From Solimonas sp036405815 (lineage in GTDB: Bacteria; Pseudomonadota; Gammaproteobacteria; Nevskiales; Nevskiaceae): DNA of 64,000 nucleotides. A program made the position numbers and the translations under genes. Of the stretch, positions 1-8,328 are shown piece by piece. The stretch covers positions 1-64,000 of the forward strand of contig DASWWX010000011.1 of assembly GCA_036405815.1 (NCBI GenBank). Reading direction: 5' to 3'. Each line of letters begins with the position of its first letter. Position 1 is the stretch's first letter. The notes under the pieces were generated by a model. It saw only the letters and a program-made list of their open reading frames with translations, had not been told where the DNA came from and ran no database searches.

Positions 1-110
1 GTCCGTGGATCCTCGTAGACGGTGGGTCGCCCAGCGCTGTTGTCGACGCGAGTCGAGACGCATCCCGACAACAGGGCTGCGAAGCAAGCAGTGATCGCAA
101 TCGCTTTCAT
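1..110 (-). CDS. Lipoprotein, N-terminal fragment (runs off left edge)
   Basis: An ATG at 110 opens a minus-strand frame that stays open to the window edge. The first residues, MKAIAITACFAALLSGC, are a short charged start, a hydrophobic stretch and a lipobox (LLSGC), so the product should be a lipoprotein with lipidated Cys17. The purine run AAAAGAA lies just upstream of the ATG. It follows the lipoprotein gene at 143-709 on the same strand after 32 bp, so the two are probably co-transcribed. Only 36 residues are visible and the family cannot be named; pairs of this kind are sometimes LpoB- or YcfL-like, but nothing seen here proves that. Confidence 0.6.
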   Translation of the reverse strand, partial: MKAIAITACFAALLSGCVSTRVDNSAGRPTVYEDPR

Positions 111-142
111 TTCTTTTGAAGACACGGGAATCTCCTGTCAAC

Positions 143-709
143 TCAGCGGCTACGCATCACAACAACCATGGCATCACGAAACTCCGGATAGATGCCGTAA
201 GTCGCCTCGAGGACTTTGCTGAATTGAGGATGCGTGGAGTGCTTGGCCATGACGTAAGTCGCCATGTCGCTGACAGATGTGAAAGACAAATCCGATGTTT
301 CTCGGATGTTGTCCCAGCCGCCAGCCGCCGCGATCGCAATCTCGCGCCCGGCTTTTTTGCCTGCCATGCCGCCCAACCAGCCACCAACGAACGGCACTTG
401 CTCTAACGCCTTCTGGCCGGCATAGCCTCCGACGGTGCCGCCCAAGCTGCCGCCGACGGAAGCACTCATACCTTTCTCGACCCAAGGGGCGACGGTGCCA
501 TCTTCCGTGAAAGGGCATAGAAATGCCCCGGTATTTCCATAGATTGGCTCCGGAATCTCCGGCGTCGACGGATCGGCCTCAGAGGTCGTCGTCGCCGAGG
601 CCCCCGTTATTGCCGTGGCATCCGAGGCCGTATATTGCGGAACTGTCGAAGCGCAGCCGGACAGCAGGAGAATGGCGGCCGCAGTCGCGGCCAGGCTCGC
701 GTATTTCAT
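143..709 (-). CDS. Glycine-zipper lipoprotein, function unknown
   Basis: The product is 188 residues from the ATG at 709. I prefer this start because it puts a signal peptide with lipobox (LLLSGC) at the N-terminus; an upstream in-frame start at 748 would add 13 residues before it. After a Thr/Ser/Pro-rich linker come Gly-xxx-Gly repeats (GGSLGGTVGGYAG, then GGWLGGMAGKKAG), a glycine-zipper pattern that usually packs helices in or on membranes. The C-terminal third (YVMAKHSTHPQFSKVLEATY) is not a domain I recognise. Downstream on the same strand is a second lipoprotein gene, which suggests a two-gene envelope operon. Confidence 0.65.
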   Translation of the reverse strand: MKYASLAATAAAILLLSGCASTVPQYTASDATAITGASATTTSEADPSTPEIPEPIYGNTGAFLCPFTEDGTVAPWVEKGMSASVGGSLGGTVGGYAGQKALEQVPFVGGWLGGMAGKKAGREIAIAAAGGWDNIRETSDLSFTSVSDMATYVMAKHSTHPQFSKVLEATYGIYPEFRDAMVVVMRSR

Positions 710-898
710 CGATCGATCCCCACATTGACGATTGCCTGCCGACCCCATCCGAAGATGGCCCCCGTCGACTTGCTTAACCCGAGCTTAACCACATGGCGAC
801 TAAAATCAAGCCGCGCTCGCCTTAGAAGCCTTAAGCATCGGAAACAACCGCCAAAGCGCCGCTTTGAGCGGAACGATCTAAAGGTCTGACGGTAGCGT

Positions 899-2368
899 TC
901 ATGAGCGCACGCGCGCCACCGCATCGCGCCAACCGGCGTACAGCGCCTCGGCGCGCGTTGCCGGCATCTTCGGCGCAAAGCGCGCCTGGGCCTGCCATAG
1001 CGCCGCGATTTCCTCGAGCGAGCCATAGACGCCCGCCTGCAGGCCGGCGAGAAACGCCGCGCCCAGCGCGGTCGTCTCCACGGTCTGCGGCCGCACCACC
1101 GGTGTCTGCAACAGGTCGGCGAGGCACTGCGTCAGCCAGTCGTTGACCACCATGCCGCCATCCACGCGCAGCTCCTTCGGCGCCACCGCGTCCTCGGCCA
1201 TGGCCACCAGCAGATCGCGCGTCTGGAAGCCGACCGACTCCAGCGCCGCGCGCACGATGTGAGCGATGCCGCTGTCGCGCGTCAGACCCAGGATCGCGCC
1301 GCGCGCCTCCGGATCCCAGTACGGCGCGCCGAGGCCGGTAAAGGCAGGCACGAGGTAGACGCCCTGCGTGTCCTCGATCGAGCGCGCCAGGCTCTCGGTA
1401 TCGCCGGCGGCGCGAATCAGGTGCACCGCGTCGCGCAGCCACTGCACCGCGGCGCCGGCGACGAAGATGCTGCCTTCCAGCGCATACGTGGTCTCGCCAT
1501 TGAGACGGTACGCGACTGTGGACAGCAGGCGATTCTTGGACAGCCGGAACTCGCGGCCGGTATTCAGCACCATGAAGCAGCCGGTGCCGTAGGTGGACTT
1601 GATCATGCCCGGCTCGAAACAGGCCTGGCCGACCGTCGCCGCCTGCTGGTCGCCGGCGATGCCGCCGATCGCGATCTCGCCGCCAAACAGCTCGGCGGTC
1701 GTGCGGCCATAGTCGGCGGCGCTGTCACGCACCTCGGGCAGCAGCGCGCGCGGCACGTTGAAGAATGTCAGCAGTTCGTCGTCCCAGGCCTGCGTGCGCA
1801 GATTGAACAGCGCGGTGCGCGAGGCGTTGGTGGCATCGGTGGCATGCACGCGACCGGCCGTGAGTTTCCACAACAGCCAGCTGTCGATCGTGCCAAAGGC
1901 AAGTTCGCCTTTCTCGGCGCGCGCGCGCGCGCCGGGCACCTGATCGAGCAGCCAGGCGATCTTGGTCGCCGAGAAATAGGGGTCCAGCAATAGGCCAGTC
2001 TTGTCCGCGAGCCAGCCGGATCGCGACTGATGCTGCTGGCAGAACGCACTGGTGCGGCGGTCCTGCCAGACGATGGCCGGGTGGATGGGCTTGCCGCTGG
2101 CGCGATCCCAGATCACCGTGGTTTCGCGCTGATTGGTGATGCCGAGACTGGCGATGTCCGTAGCGCCGAGCTTGGCCTCGCGCAACGCCGCGCGCACGCA
2201 TTCGACGGTATCGGCCCAGATATGTTCGGCGTCGTGCTCGACCCAACCCGGCTGCGGATACGACTGCGGCAGTTCGCGCTGGCCGGTGCCGAGCTTGCGC
2301 CCGTTGCGGTCGAAGACGATGGCGCGCGTGCTGGTCGTGCCCTGGTCGATGGCCAGGATGGCGGTCAT
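899..2368 (-). CDS. glpK: Glycerol kinase
   Basis: The 489-residue FGGY-family kinase phosphorylates glycerol to sn-glycerol 3-phosphate with ATP in the cytosol. It begins MTAILAIDQGTTSTRAIVF, the phosphate-binding loop of the family, and contains DATNASRT, GDQQAA and STYGTGCF, all standard GlpK segments. The length matches the family (about 490-505). The start at 2368 is preceded by GAGGAG on the minus strand; an upstream in-frame extension to 2563 lacks support. No glpF, glpD or glpR is visible. It is divergent from a monoacylglycerol-lipase-like gene whose start is only 50 bp away, so the two may share a control region and a role in using glycerol from lipids. Confidence 0.96.
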   Translation of the reverse strand: MTAILAIDQGTTSTRAIVFDRNGRKLGTGQRELPQSYPQPGWVEHDAEHIWADTVECVRAALREAKLGATDIASLGITNQRETTVIWDRASGKPIHPAIVWQDRRTSAFCQQHQSRSGWLADKTGLLLDPYFSATKIAWLLDQVPGARARAEKGELAFGTIDSWLLWKLTAGRVHATDATNASRTALFNLRTQAWDDELLTFFNVPRALLPEVRDSAADYGRTTAELFGGEIAIGGIAGDQQAATVGQACFEPGMIKSTYGTGCFMVLNTGREFRLSKNRLLSTVAYRLNGETTYALEGSIFVAGAAVQWLRDAVHLIRAAGDTESLARSIEDTQGVYLVPAFTGLGAPYWDPEARGAILGLTRDSGIAHIVRAALESVGFQTRDLLVAMAEDAVAPKELRVDGGMVVNDWLTQCLADLLQTPVVRPQTVETTALGAAFLAGLQAGVYGSLEEIAALWQAQARFAPKMPATRAEALYAGWRDAVARVRS

Positions 2369-2418
2369 TGGCGTCTCCTCGTTCTTTGTGGAAGCATCCG
2401 CGCGAGGGGACCATACAC

Positions 2419-3354
2419 GTGCAACACGACCAGTTCCACCACCGCTGCAGCGACATCCACACCGCCTTCGTGCACCGCTGGACACCGGATGCGAGCAAGG
2501 CGCCGGCGCGCGCCATCGTGCAGATCGTGCACGGCATGGCCGAGCACGGCGCGCGTTACGCACGGCTGGCGCAGGCCCTGGTCGCGGCCGGCTACGCGGT
2601 CTACGCGCAGGACCTGCCGGGCCATGGTCGCAGCGTGCGCGCGGCCGACGAACTGGGTCACGTCGACGACACCGAAGGCTGGACGCAGACGCTGGCGGCG
2701 ATCAACGCCGTGCGCAGCCTTGCCGAGCGCGAACAACGCGGCGCGCCGCTGTTCCTGCTCGGCCACAGTCGCGGCTCGTTCCTGTTGCAGGACTATGTGA
2801 TCGAACACGGTCGCGGCCTGGCCGGCGCCATATTCTCGGCCGGCAACGGCGACCTGGGGCCGTTGCGCGCCATCGGCACCGGCCTGCTGCGGCTGGAAGC
2901 CCTGTGGCATGGGCGCGCGCATCGCAGCGCCATCGCCGATCACCTGACCTTCAAGGACTTCAACCGCCGCTTCAAGCCGGCGCGCACGGATTTCGACTGG
3001 CTGTCGCGCGATGCCGCCGAAGTGGATGCCTACGTCGCCGATCCGCTCTGCGGTTTCCGCTGCTCTTGCGCGCTATGGCTGGAGCTGATGGCGATGGGCG
3101 CGCGTATGGATGATCCACAGCGGCTCGCGCGCGTGCCAAAGAACCTGCCGGTGCTGTTGATCAACGGGGAAGACGACCCGGCCTGTCGCGGCGCGACCGG
3201 CGCGCGTGCACTGGAACGCATCTATCGCGAAGCTGGACTCGACGATGTCGCGTTGAAACTCTACGCAGGCGCCCGGCACGAGCTTTTGAATGACACCTGC
3301 CGGGAGCAGGTCACGCGCGATCTATCGCGCTGGATCGGCGAGCACCTGCGCTGA
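2419..3354 (+). CDS. Alpha/beta hydrolase, monoacylglycerol lipase / lysophospholipase-like
   Basis: The product is 311 residues from the GTG at 2419, which has GAGGGG nine bases upstream; a TTG at 2368 in the same frame is less likely. It is a serine hydrolase of the S33/PldB (Hydrolase_4) type: HGMAEHGARY oxyanion region, nucleophile elbow GHSRGS (Ser117), acidic residue in NGEDDP (Asp252 or 253) and His287 in GARHE. No signal peptide is visible, so it should be cytoplasmic or membrane-associated. The family cleaves monoacylglycerols or lysophospholipids. Divergence from glpK fits release and phosphorylation of glycerol (inference). Its 3' end forms an inverted repeat (3351-3374) with the converging anti-sigma gene. 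Confidence 0.8.
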   Translation: MQHDQFHHRCSDIHTAFVHRWTPDASKAPARAIVQIVHGMAEHGARYARLAQALVAAGYAVYAQDLPGHGRSVRAADELGHVDDTEGWTQTLAAINAVRSLAEREQRGAPLFLLGHSRGSFLLQDYVIEHGRGLAGAIFSAGNGDLGPLRAIGTGLLRLEALWHGRAHRSAIADHLTFKDFNRRFKPARTDFDWLSRDAAEVDAYVADPLCGFRCSCALWLELMAMGARMDDPQRLARVPKNLPVLLINGEDDPACRGATGARALERIYREAGLDDVALKLYAGARHELLNDTCREQVTRDLSRWIGEHLR

Positions 3355-3370
3355 GGCCTTCGAGGGCGCC

Positions 3371-4117
3371 TCAGCTCGCGCGCAGTGCTGGCGCTGCCAG
3401 AATCACCGGCCCGGTCGGCAGCCCCGTAGGCGAACCACCGATGGGTTCCTTGCTGACCGCGAGCACCGGCTTGGCGGGCATGTTGAGGCCGCGCGGCATG
3501 GCCATCTGGCCTTCGCCGTCCATCGGCAGCACACCCAGCGAACTCGGCTTGCCGTCGTCGCCGATCACCCACAGCTCCAGACATTCGCTGCTCGGCAGGC
3601 TGTAGCCCCCGGTGGCGGCGACCTTGATCAGCTTGCGCTCCGGCGAGACGCTGACCATCCATTTGGCGTCGGCACCTTCCGGCTGCAGCATCGCCACGTA
3701 CGGCAGCGGCTGCGCCACCGGCACTTCGACGCGCACGATCTGCGGTGCCGGCGGCGGCAGGTTGGCCTGCCGGTACAAGGCGAGCGCAAGAATGGCGGAG
3801 GCGGCCGTGGCGACGCCGGCCCAGGCGCGCCAGAACTGCAGGGCCCCGGTGGAACCGGCGGTTGCCGGTTTCAGCGGGGTCACCGTGACGGCGTTGATAC
3901 GGCGATCGATCTCGGCCCAGACCACGGCGCGCGGCGCCTCGGGCTTGAAGCCGGCCTGCAGTGCAGCCAGGCGCGATTCCCAGTACCGCACCTCGGCCTG
4001 CAGGTCGGTGCGCGTCTTCAGCAGGCCAAGGAATCGACGACGCGCGCCGCCGCGCAGCGTGCCGAGTACATACTCGGCCGCCAGCACTTGCTTGAGTTTC
4101 GCTTCCTCGATCTTCAT
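3371..4117 (-). CDS. Anti-sigma factor, RskA/anti-sigma-K type
   Basis: This 248-residue single-pass membrane protein starts at an ATG that overlaps the sigma gene's stop (ATGA, 4114-4117), so translation is coupled. The N-terminal region (AAEYVLGTLRGGARRRF) is the conserved zinc-less anti-sigma domain start. One membrane helix follows (AGVATAASAILALALY, about residues 140-160), and the periplasmic C-terminal part matches the RskA domain (WMVSV, CLELWVIGDDGKP, PMDGEGQM). Family members bind the ECF sigma factor and release it on an envelope or redox signal. Confidence is high for the family; the signal is unknown. Confidence 0.88.
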   Translation of the reverse strand: MKIEEAKLKQVLAAEYVLGTLRGGARRRFLGLLKTRTDLQAEVRYWESRLAALQAGFKPEAPRAVVWAEIDRRINAVTVTPLKPATAGSTGALQFWRAWAGVATAASAILALALYRQANLPPPAPQIVRVEVPVAQPLPYVAMLQPEGADAKWMVSVSPERKLIKVAATGGYSLPSSECLELWVIGDDGKPSSLGVLPMDGEGQMAMPRGLNMPAKPVLAVSKEPIGGSPTGLPTGPVILAAPALRAS

Positions 4118-4674
4118 TGGCCCAGACACTCCCGCAGCCGCTGCAAGCCGCGACGCACCCAGCTCTTCACTGTTCCCAGTGGCGCATTCAGCACCTGCGC
4201 CAGCTCCTGGTGCGTATACCCTTCGTAGTACGCGAGCAGCACACTGCGCCGCTGCTCGTCCTGCAAATCCTGCATGCAGTCGGACAACCGACCCACGCCT
4301 TCCTGTGCGATCGCGCCGGATTCCGGATCGATCGCTGAATCCTCATCGGCGAACGTCATCGGCGCCGCCTCGGACTCGTCCGGCAGTTCGACCTCGGGCC
4401 GCTTCTGGCGCAGCAAATCCAGCGCGCGATAGCGGGCCACGGTCATCAGCCAGGTCAGCGGCGCACCCTTCTCCGGTGCGTAGCTGTCGGCCTTCTGCCA
4501 GATCTTCAGGTAGCAATCCTGCAACGCCTCCTCGGCCCAGTCCCGACGTTTGAGCATACGGACCAGCAGCCCGAACAGATGCGCGCTGCTGCTGTCGTAG
4601 AGGTCGCGGAAGGCGCGCTGATCGCCACCGGCGGTGGCGTCGAGCAGGCGGATGAGGCGTTCGGCGTCGGCCAT
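4114..4674 (-). CDS. ECF sigma factor, SigK-like
   Basis: The 186-residue protein has only sigma region 2 (AFRDLYDSSSAHLFGLLVRM; DWAEEALQDCYLKIW; WLMTVARYRALDLLR) and region 4 (LAYYEGYTHQELAQVL then APLGTVKSWVRRGLQRLR), which defines the ECF group. It should direct RNA polymerase to a small regulon when freed from the membrane anti-sigma encoded directly downstream with ATGA overlap. The order sigma then anti-sigma is standard. The gene is divergent from hemB with 130 bp between the starts. I could not identify an autoregulatory promoter with confidence. Confidence 0.93.
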   Translation of the reverse strand: MADAERLIRLLDATAGGDQRAFRDLYDSSSAHLFGLLVRMLKRRDWAEEALQDCYLKIWQKADSYAPEKGAPLTWLMTVARYRALDLLRQKRPEVELPDESEAAPMTFADEDSAIDPESGAIAQEGVGRLSDCMQDLQDEQRRSVLLAYYEGYTHQELAQVLNAPLGTVKSWVRRGLQRLRECLGQ

Positions 4675-4761
4675 GGGAATATGCGGGTGGACCGCCGCAG
4701 TCTATCCCAGGTCGCGGCGCGGACGCCCTTACGTTGATGGGGGCCGGATGGATGCGGCCGA

Positions 4762-4797
4762 TATAATGGTGCGCCCCGCCGCCGCCGATGCCAGGAG
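4762..4797 (+). promoter_or_regulatory. hemB -10 element and ribosome binding site
   Basis: A perfect TATAAT lies at 4762-4767. The best -35 candidate, TTGATG at 4734-4739, is 22 bp away, which is too far for a standard sigma-70 promoter, so only the -10 is convincing. AGGAG at 4793-4797, seven bases before the GTG at 4805, decides the hemB start against upstream in-frame ATG codons at 4634 and beyond. Confidence 0.5.
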
Positions 4798-4804
4798 TTC
4801 TCGC

Positions 4805-5800
4805 GTGACGTCTTCCGCCTATCCCGCCACCCGTTTGCGGCGCACGCGCCAGGCGATCTTCATCCGCGAGATGGTGCGCGAAACGCGTCTGGTGCCGGGC
4901 CAGCTGATCCAGCCGCTGTTCGTCGCCGAGGGCGCCTTGAAAGGGCCCGTGGTGTCTATGCCCGGCGTGGTGCGTCACGATCTCGACGAGCTGGTGCGCG
5001 AGTGCGAGCAGCTGCGCCAGCTCGGCGTCGGCGCGGTGGCGCTGTTCCCGGTGACGCCGGCTGCGTTGAAGACGCCGAACGGCGACGAGGCGCTGAATCC
5101 GGACAGCCTGATGTGCCGCGCCATCAAGGCGGTGAAGCAGCGCGTCTCTGGCCTGGGCGTCATTGCCGACGTGGCGCTGGATCCGTACACCAGCCACGGC
5201 CAGGACGGCGTGCTCGACGAGCACGGCGACGTCGACAACGATCTGACCTGCGAGATCCTGCGGCGCCAGGCGCTGATCTACGCGCGCGCCGGCGTCGATG
5301 TGGTCGCACCGTCCGACATGATGGACGGCCGCGTCGGCCATATCCGGCAGGTGCTGGAACGCGACGGTTTCAAGAACACGCTGATCCTTGCCTACGCGGC
5401 GAAGTACGCCTCCAGCTTCTACGGCCCGTTCCGCGACGCGGTCGGCTCGGCCGCCAACCTCGGCAAGGGTGGCAAGGAGACTTACCAGATGGACCCGGCC
5501 AACACCGACGAGGCGCTGCGCGAAGTCGCGCTCGACATCGCCGAGGGCGCCGACATCGTCATGGTCAAGCCGGGCATGCCGTACCTCGACATCATCCGCC
5601 GCGTGAAGGACGAGTTCTCCGTGCCGGTCGCGGCCTACCAGGTCAGCGGCGAGTACGCGATGCTCAAGGCCGCCGCGCAGAACGGCTGGCTCGACGAACG
5701 CAAGGCGATGATGGAAGCGCTGCTGTGCTTCCGCCGTGCCGGCGCCGACATCATCCTGAGCTACTACGCCAAGCAGGCGGCGCAGTGGCTCGCTGAATAA
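4805..5800 (+). CDS. hemB: Delta-aminolevulinic acid dehydratase (porphobilinogen synthase)
   Basis: The 331-residue enzyme condenses two 5-aminolevulinate molecules to porphobilinogen in haem synthesis. The two active-site lysines are present: Lys200 in YAAKYASSFYG and Lys255 in VMVKPGMPYLD. In the segment where zinc-type enzymes carry three cysteines, this one reads DVALDPYTSHGQDGVL, without cysteine, so it should be of the magnesium/metal-independent class, as in Pseudomonas. The GTG start was chosen from the AGGAG box; longer starts would overlap the sigma gene's promoter region. aroE follows after 22 bp and is probably co-transcribed. Confidence 0.96.
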   Translation: MTSSAYPATRLRRTRQAIFIREMVRETRLVPGQLIQPLFVAEGALKGPVVSMPGVVRHDLDELVRECEQLRQLGVGAVALFPVTPAALKTPNGDEALNPDSLMCRAIKAVKQRVSGLGVIADVALDPYTSHGQDGVLDEHGDVDNDLTCEILRRQALIYARAGVDVVAPSDMMDGRVGHIRQVLERDGFKNTLILAYAAKYASSFYGPFRDAVGSAANLGKGGKETYQMDPANTDEALREVALDIAEGADIVMVKPGMPYLDIIRRVKDEFSVPVAAYQVSGEYAMLKAAAQNGWLDERKAMMEALLCFRRAGADIILSYYAKQAAQWLAE

Positions 5801-5822
5801 CCCTTCTCCTCTCCCGATCCCC

Positions 5823-6629
5823 ATGGACCGCTACGCCGTCATCGGCCATCCCGTCGCGCACAGCCGCTCGCCGCAGATCCACGCGCAGTTCGCCCAGCAA
5901 ACCGGCCAGGCCCTGAGCTACGACGCGGTCGAGGTCGAAACCGACGTGCTGCCGGCGGCGTTGCAGGAACTGCATGCGCAGCACTTCCGGGGGCTCAACG
6001 TCACGCTGCCGCACAAGGTCGCGGTGATGGCGCTGTGCGAACAGGTCTCGGAACGCGCGCAGCTCGCCGGTGCGGTCAATACGCTGCTGCGCACCGACAG
6101 CGGCTGGCAAGGCGACAACACCGATGGCGAAGGCCTGCTGCGCGACCTGCAGCGACTCGGCTACACGGTGAAGGGTCAGCGCGTGCTGATCATTGGTGCC
6201 GGCGGCGCGGTGCGCGGCATTCTCGGGCCGCTGCTCGCCGAACAGCCGCAGGAGCTGGTCGTCTCCAACCGCAATCCCTGGAAGCCGGAAGCGCTGGCCG
6301 AGCAGTTCAAGGCCGCAGGCGCGATCCGGCCGTGCACGCATATCGCACTCAAGGGCGATCGTTACGATCTGATCATCCACGCCACCTCGGCCGGTCATGC
6401 CGGCGCGTTCCCCAGATTGCCGGGGCCGCTGCTCGCCGACGGCGGCGCCTGCTACGACCTGTCCTACGGCAAGGCCTTCGAACCGTTCCGCGCCTGGGCA
6501 CAGGCGCAGGGTGCGACGCGCATCGCCGACGGGCTCGGCATGCTGGTGGAGCAGGCCGCGGCAGCGTTCGAACGCTGGCGCGGCGTGCGCCCACAGACGC
6601 AGGCCGTCATCGACCGCCTGCGCGCCTGA
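5823..6629 (+). CDS. aroE: Shikimate dehydrogenase
   Basis: The 268-residue NADP-dependent enzyme reduces 3-dehydroshikimate in aromatic amino acid synthesis. Substrate-binding motifs VIGHPVAHSRSPQIH, NVTLPHK (catalytic Lys) and GDNTDGEGL are present, followed by the nucleotide loop IIGAGGAVRGI. Length matches the family. It lies 22 bp after hemB on the same strand and converges on the short-chain dehydrogenase gene, with only seven bases between the stops. Confidence 0.96.
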   Translation: MDRYAVIGHPVAHSRSPQIHAQFAQQTGQALSYDAVEVETDVLPAALQELHAQHFRGLNVTLPHKVAVMALCEQVSERAQLAGAVNTLLRTDSGWQGDNTDGEGLLRDLQRLGYTVKGQRVLIIGAGGAVRGILGPLLAEQPQELVVSNRNPWKPEALAEQFKAAGAIRPCTHIALKGDRYDLIIHATSAGHAGAFPRLPGPLLADGGACYDLSYGKAFEPFRAWAQAQGATRIADGLGMLVEQAAAAFERWRGVRPQTQAVIDRLRA

Positions 6630-6636
6630 GCCGCGC

Positions 6637-7452
6637 CTACTGCTTCAGCTTGCCCAGCAGCCAGCGGAACACGGCCGGGTAGGACTCCGGCGCCCAGCGC
6701 TGCACGCGCTCCATGAACCGTGCGTCGGCGCCGATCAGCACGCGCGGCCGCTGACGCTCGATGCCATCGATGATGACGCGCGCCGCTTCCTCGGGCGTGG
6801 TGCGCGCCAGCTTCTGGAAGCGATCGACCATGCGCGCCGTGTCGGTACCGCCGTCGGCATCGACGTAGAGCCGCGCGTTGCGCACGATGTTGGTCTTGAT
6901 GCCGCCGGGATGGACGCTGATCGCATTGATGCCGCTACCGTGCAACTCCTGTCGCAGGCATTCGGTGAAGCCGCGCACCGCGAACTTGGCACAGTGATAC
7001 GCGCCGTTGGCCGGCACCGCGATGATGCCGAAGATGCTGGAGAGATTGACGATGGCGCCGTCGCCACGTGCGCGCAGCTGCGGCAGGAACGCCTTGCTGC
7101 CGTAGACCACGCCCCAGAAGTTGATGCCCATCAGCCATTCGAGATCGTCGTAGCTGGTGTTCTCGATGGTCTGCGAGACCGCAACGCCGGCGTTGTTGAT
7201 CACTACGTGAGCGCCGCCCAGCTCCTGCTGCACGCGCTCGGCAAAGGCATACACCGCCGCGCGATCCGCCACATCCAGCACCTGCACCAGCGCCGGTTGC
7301 GGCAACAGCGCCGCCGTCTCCGCCAGCGTCGTCGCGTTGATGTCGCTGATCGCAAGCCGGCAACCCTTGGCGGCGAGTTGCTGCGCGAGCGCGCGGCCGA
7401 TGCCCGAACCGGCGCCGGTGACGACGACGACCTTGTTCTGCAATGCGTACAT
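6637..7452 (-). CDS. Short-chain dehydrogenase/reductase
   Basis: The 271-residue classical SDR has TGAGSGIGRAL for NAD(P) binding, NNAG at the end of beta-4, and the catalytic Ser plus YHCAK motif (YxxxK). The SISDIN-like acidic residue after beta-2 (RLAISDIN) points to NAD rather than NADP. The C-terminal region (RWAPESYPAVFRWLLGK) resembles the membrane-adjacent tail of SDRs acting on lipid or acyl substrates, but the substrate cannot be read from sequence. A TATGAT -10-like box lies at 7486-7491 on the minus strand, upstream of the start. Confidence 0.85.
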   Translation of the reverse strand: MYALQNKVVVVTGAGSGIGRALAQQLAAKGCRLAISDINATTLAETAALLPQPALVQVLDVADRAAVYAFAERVQQELGGAHVVINNAGVAVSQTIENTSYDDLEWLMGINFWGVVYGSKAFLPQLRARGDGAIVNLSSIFGIIAVPANGAYHCAKFAVRGFTECLRQELHGSGINAISVHPGGIKTNIVRNARLYVDADGGTDTARMVDRFQKLARTTPEEAARVIIDGIERQRPRVLIGADARFMERVQRWAPESYPAVFRWLLGKLKQ

Positions 7453-7543
7453 GGAATCCGCTCCCCGGCGTTCTTCGAGGTGCGCATCATATCGGCGCGG
7501 CCGGCACGGGGGCGGCGCCGCCGAGCCCGAAATCTGCCGCCCG

Positions 7544-8320
7544 TCAGCGCCCCAGATCGCCCGACGAGCGCTGCTGTTCCTCGACCTCGCGGCTGCCCGG
7601 AACCAGGACGCGCGCAGCGATGATGCCGAGTTCGTACAGCAGATAGACCGGGATCGCGAGCATCAGCTGCGAGATGACGTCCGGTGGCGTGAAGATGGCG
7701 CCGACGACGAAGGCGCCGACCAGGACGTACTCGCGCACCGACGCCAGTTTGGCCGGCGTCACGAAGCCGGTCATCACCATCAGCACCAGCGCCACCGGGG
7801 TTTCGAAGGCCAGGCCAAAGGCCAGGAACAGCGTCAGCACGAAATCCAGGTACTTGCCGATGTCGGTCATCACCGCGACGCCCTCGGGCGCGAAGGCGAT
7901 CGTGAACTTGAACACGCTCGGCAGTACCAGAAAATAGGCGAAGGCGATGCCGGCGTAGAACAGCAGGGTGCTCGACAGCAGCAACGGCATCGCCAGACGC
8001 TTCTCGCTCTTGTAGAGCCCTGGCGCAACGAAGCCCCAGATCTGCCATAGCGTCCATGGGATCGAGATGGCAAAGGCGAGCAGGCCGGCGAGTTTGATCG
8101 GGACGAAGAACGGTGAAGCCACTTCGGTGGCGATCATCGACGTGCCGGCCGGCATCAGGGCCAGCAAGGGCTGCGCCAGCCAGGCGTACAGCTCCTTGGC
8201 AAACACGGCGAGCGGAATGAAGGTCAGCAGGATGCCGACGACGATGCGCAGCAACCGATCGCGCAGCTCGAGCAGGTGCGCGATCAGCGGTTGTTCGGTG
8301 CTCGGCGACGTCTCGCTCAT
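7544..8320 (-). CDS. tatC: Twin-arginine translocase subunit TatC
   Basis: The 258-residue integral membrane protein has six predicted helices. It starts with the conserved cytosolic segment LIAHLLELRDRLLRIV and contains FVPIKLAGLLAFAISIPW and LFLAFGLAFETPVAL, typical TatC regions, including the conserved Glu in FGLAFE. TatC recognises the twin-arginine signal peptide and builds the export complex with TatA and TatB. It is the last gene of the his-tat cluster, eight bases after tatB. Confidence 0.96.
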   Translation of the reverse strand: MSETSPSTEQPLIAHLLELRDRLLRIVVGILLTFIPLAVFAKELYAWLAQPLLALMPAGTSMIATEVASPFFVPIKLAGLLAFAISIPWTLWQIWGFVAPGLYKSEKRLAMPLLLSSTLLFYAGIAFAYFLVLPSVFKFTIAFAPEGVAVMTDIGKYLDFVLTLFLAFGLAFETPVALVLMVMTGFVTPAKLASVREYVLVGAFVVGAIFTPPDVISQLMLAIPVYLLYELGIIAARVLVPGSREVEEQQRSSGDLGR

Positions 8321-8328
8321 GGGCGCGC

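Noticed and set aside
859..871. CCGCT-TTG-AGCGG hairpin after glpK as a terminator
   Set aside because: It is short, five pairs, with no T-tract on the minus strand.
3351..3374. CTGAGGC...GCCTCAG repeat between the converging hydrolase and anti-sigma genes as a two-way terminator
   Set aside because: The stem is seven pairs with a ten-base loop and no T-run on either strand; the evidence is too weak for a feature.
4343..5824. 493-codon minus-strand ORF opposite hemB
   Set aside because: It is the mirror of the hemB codons in high-GC DNA; the hemB frame carries all family motifs.
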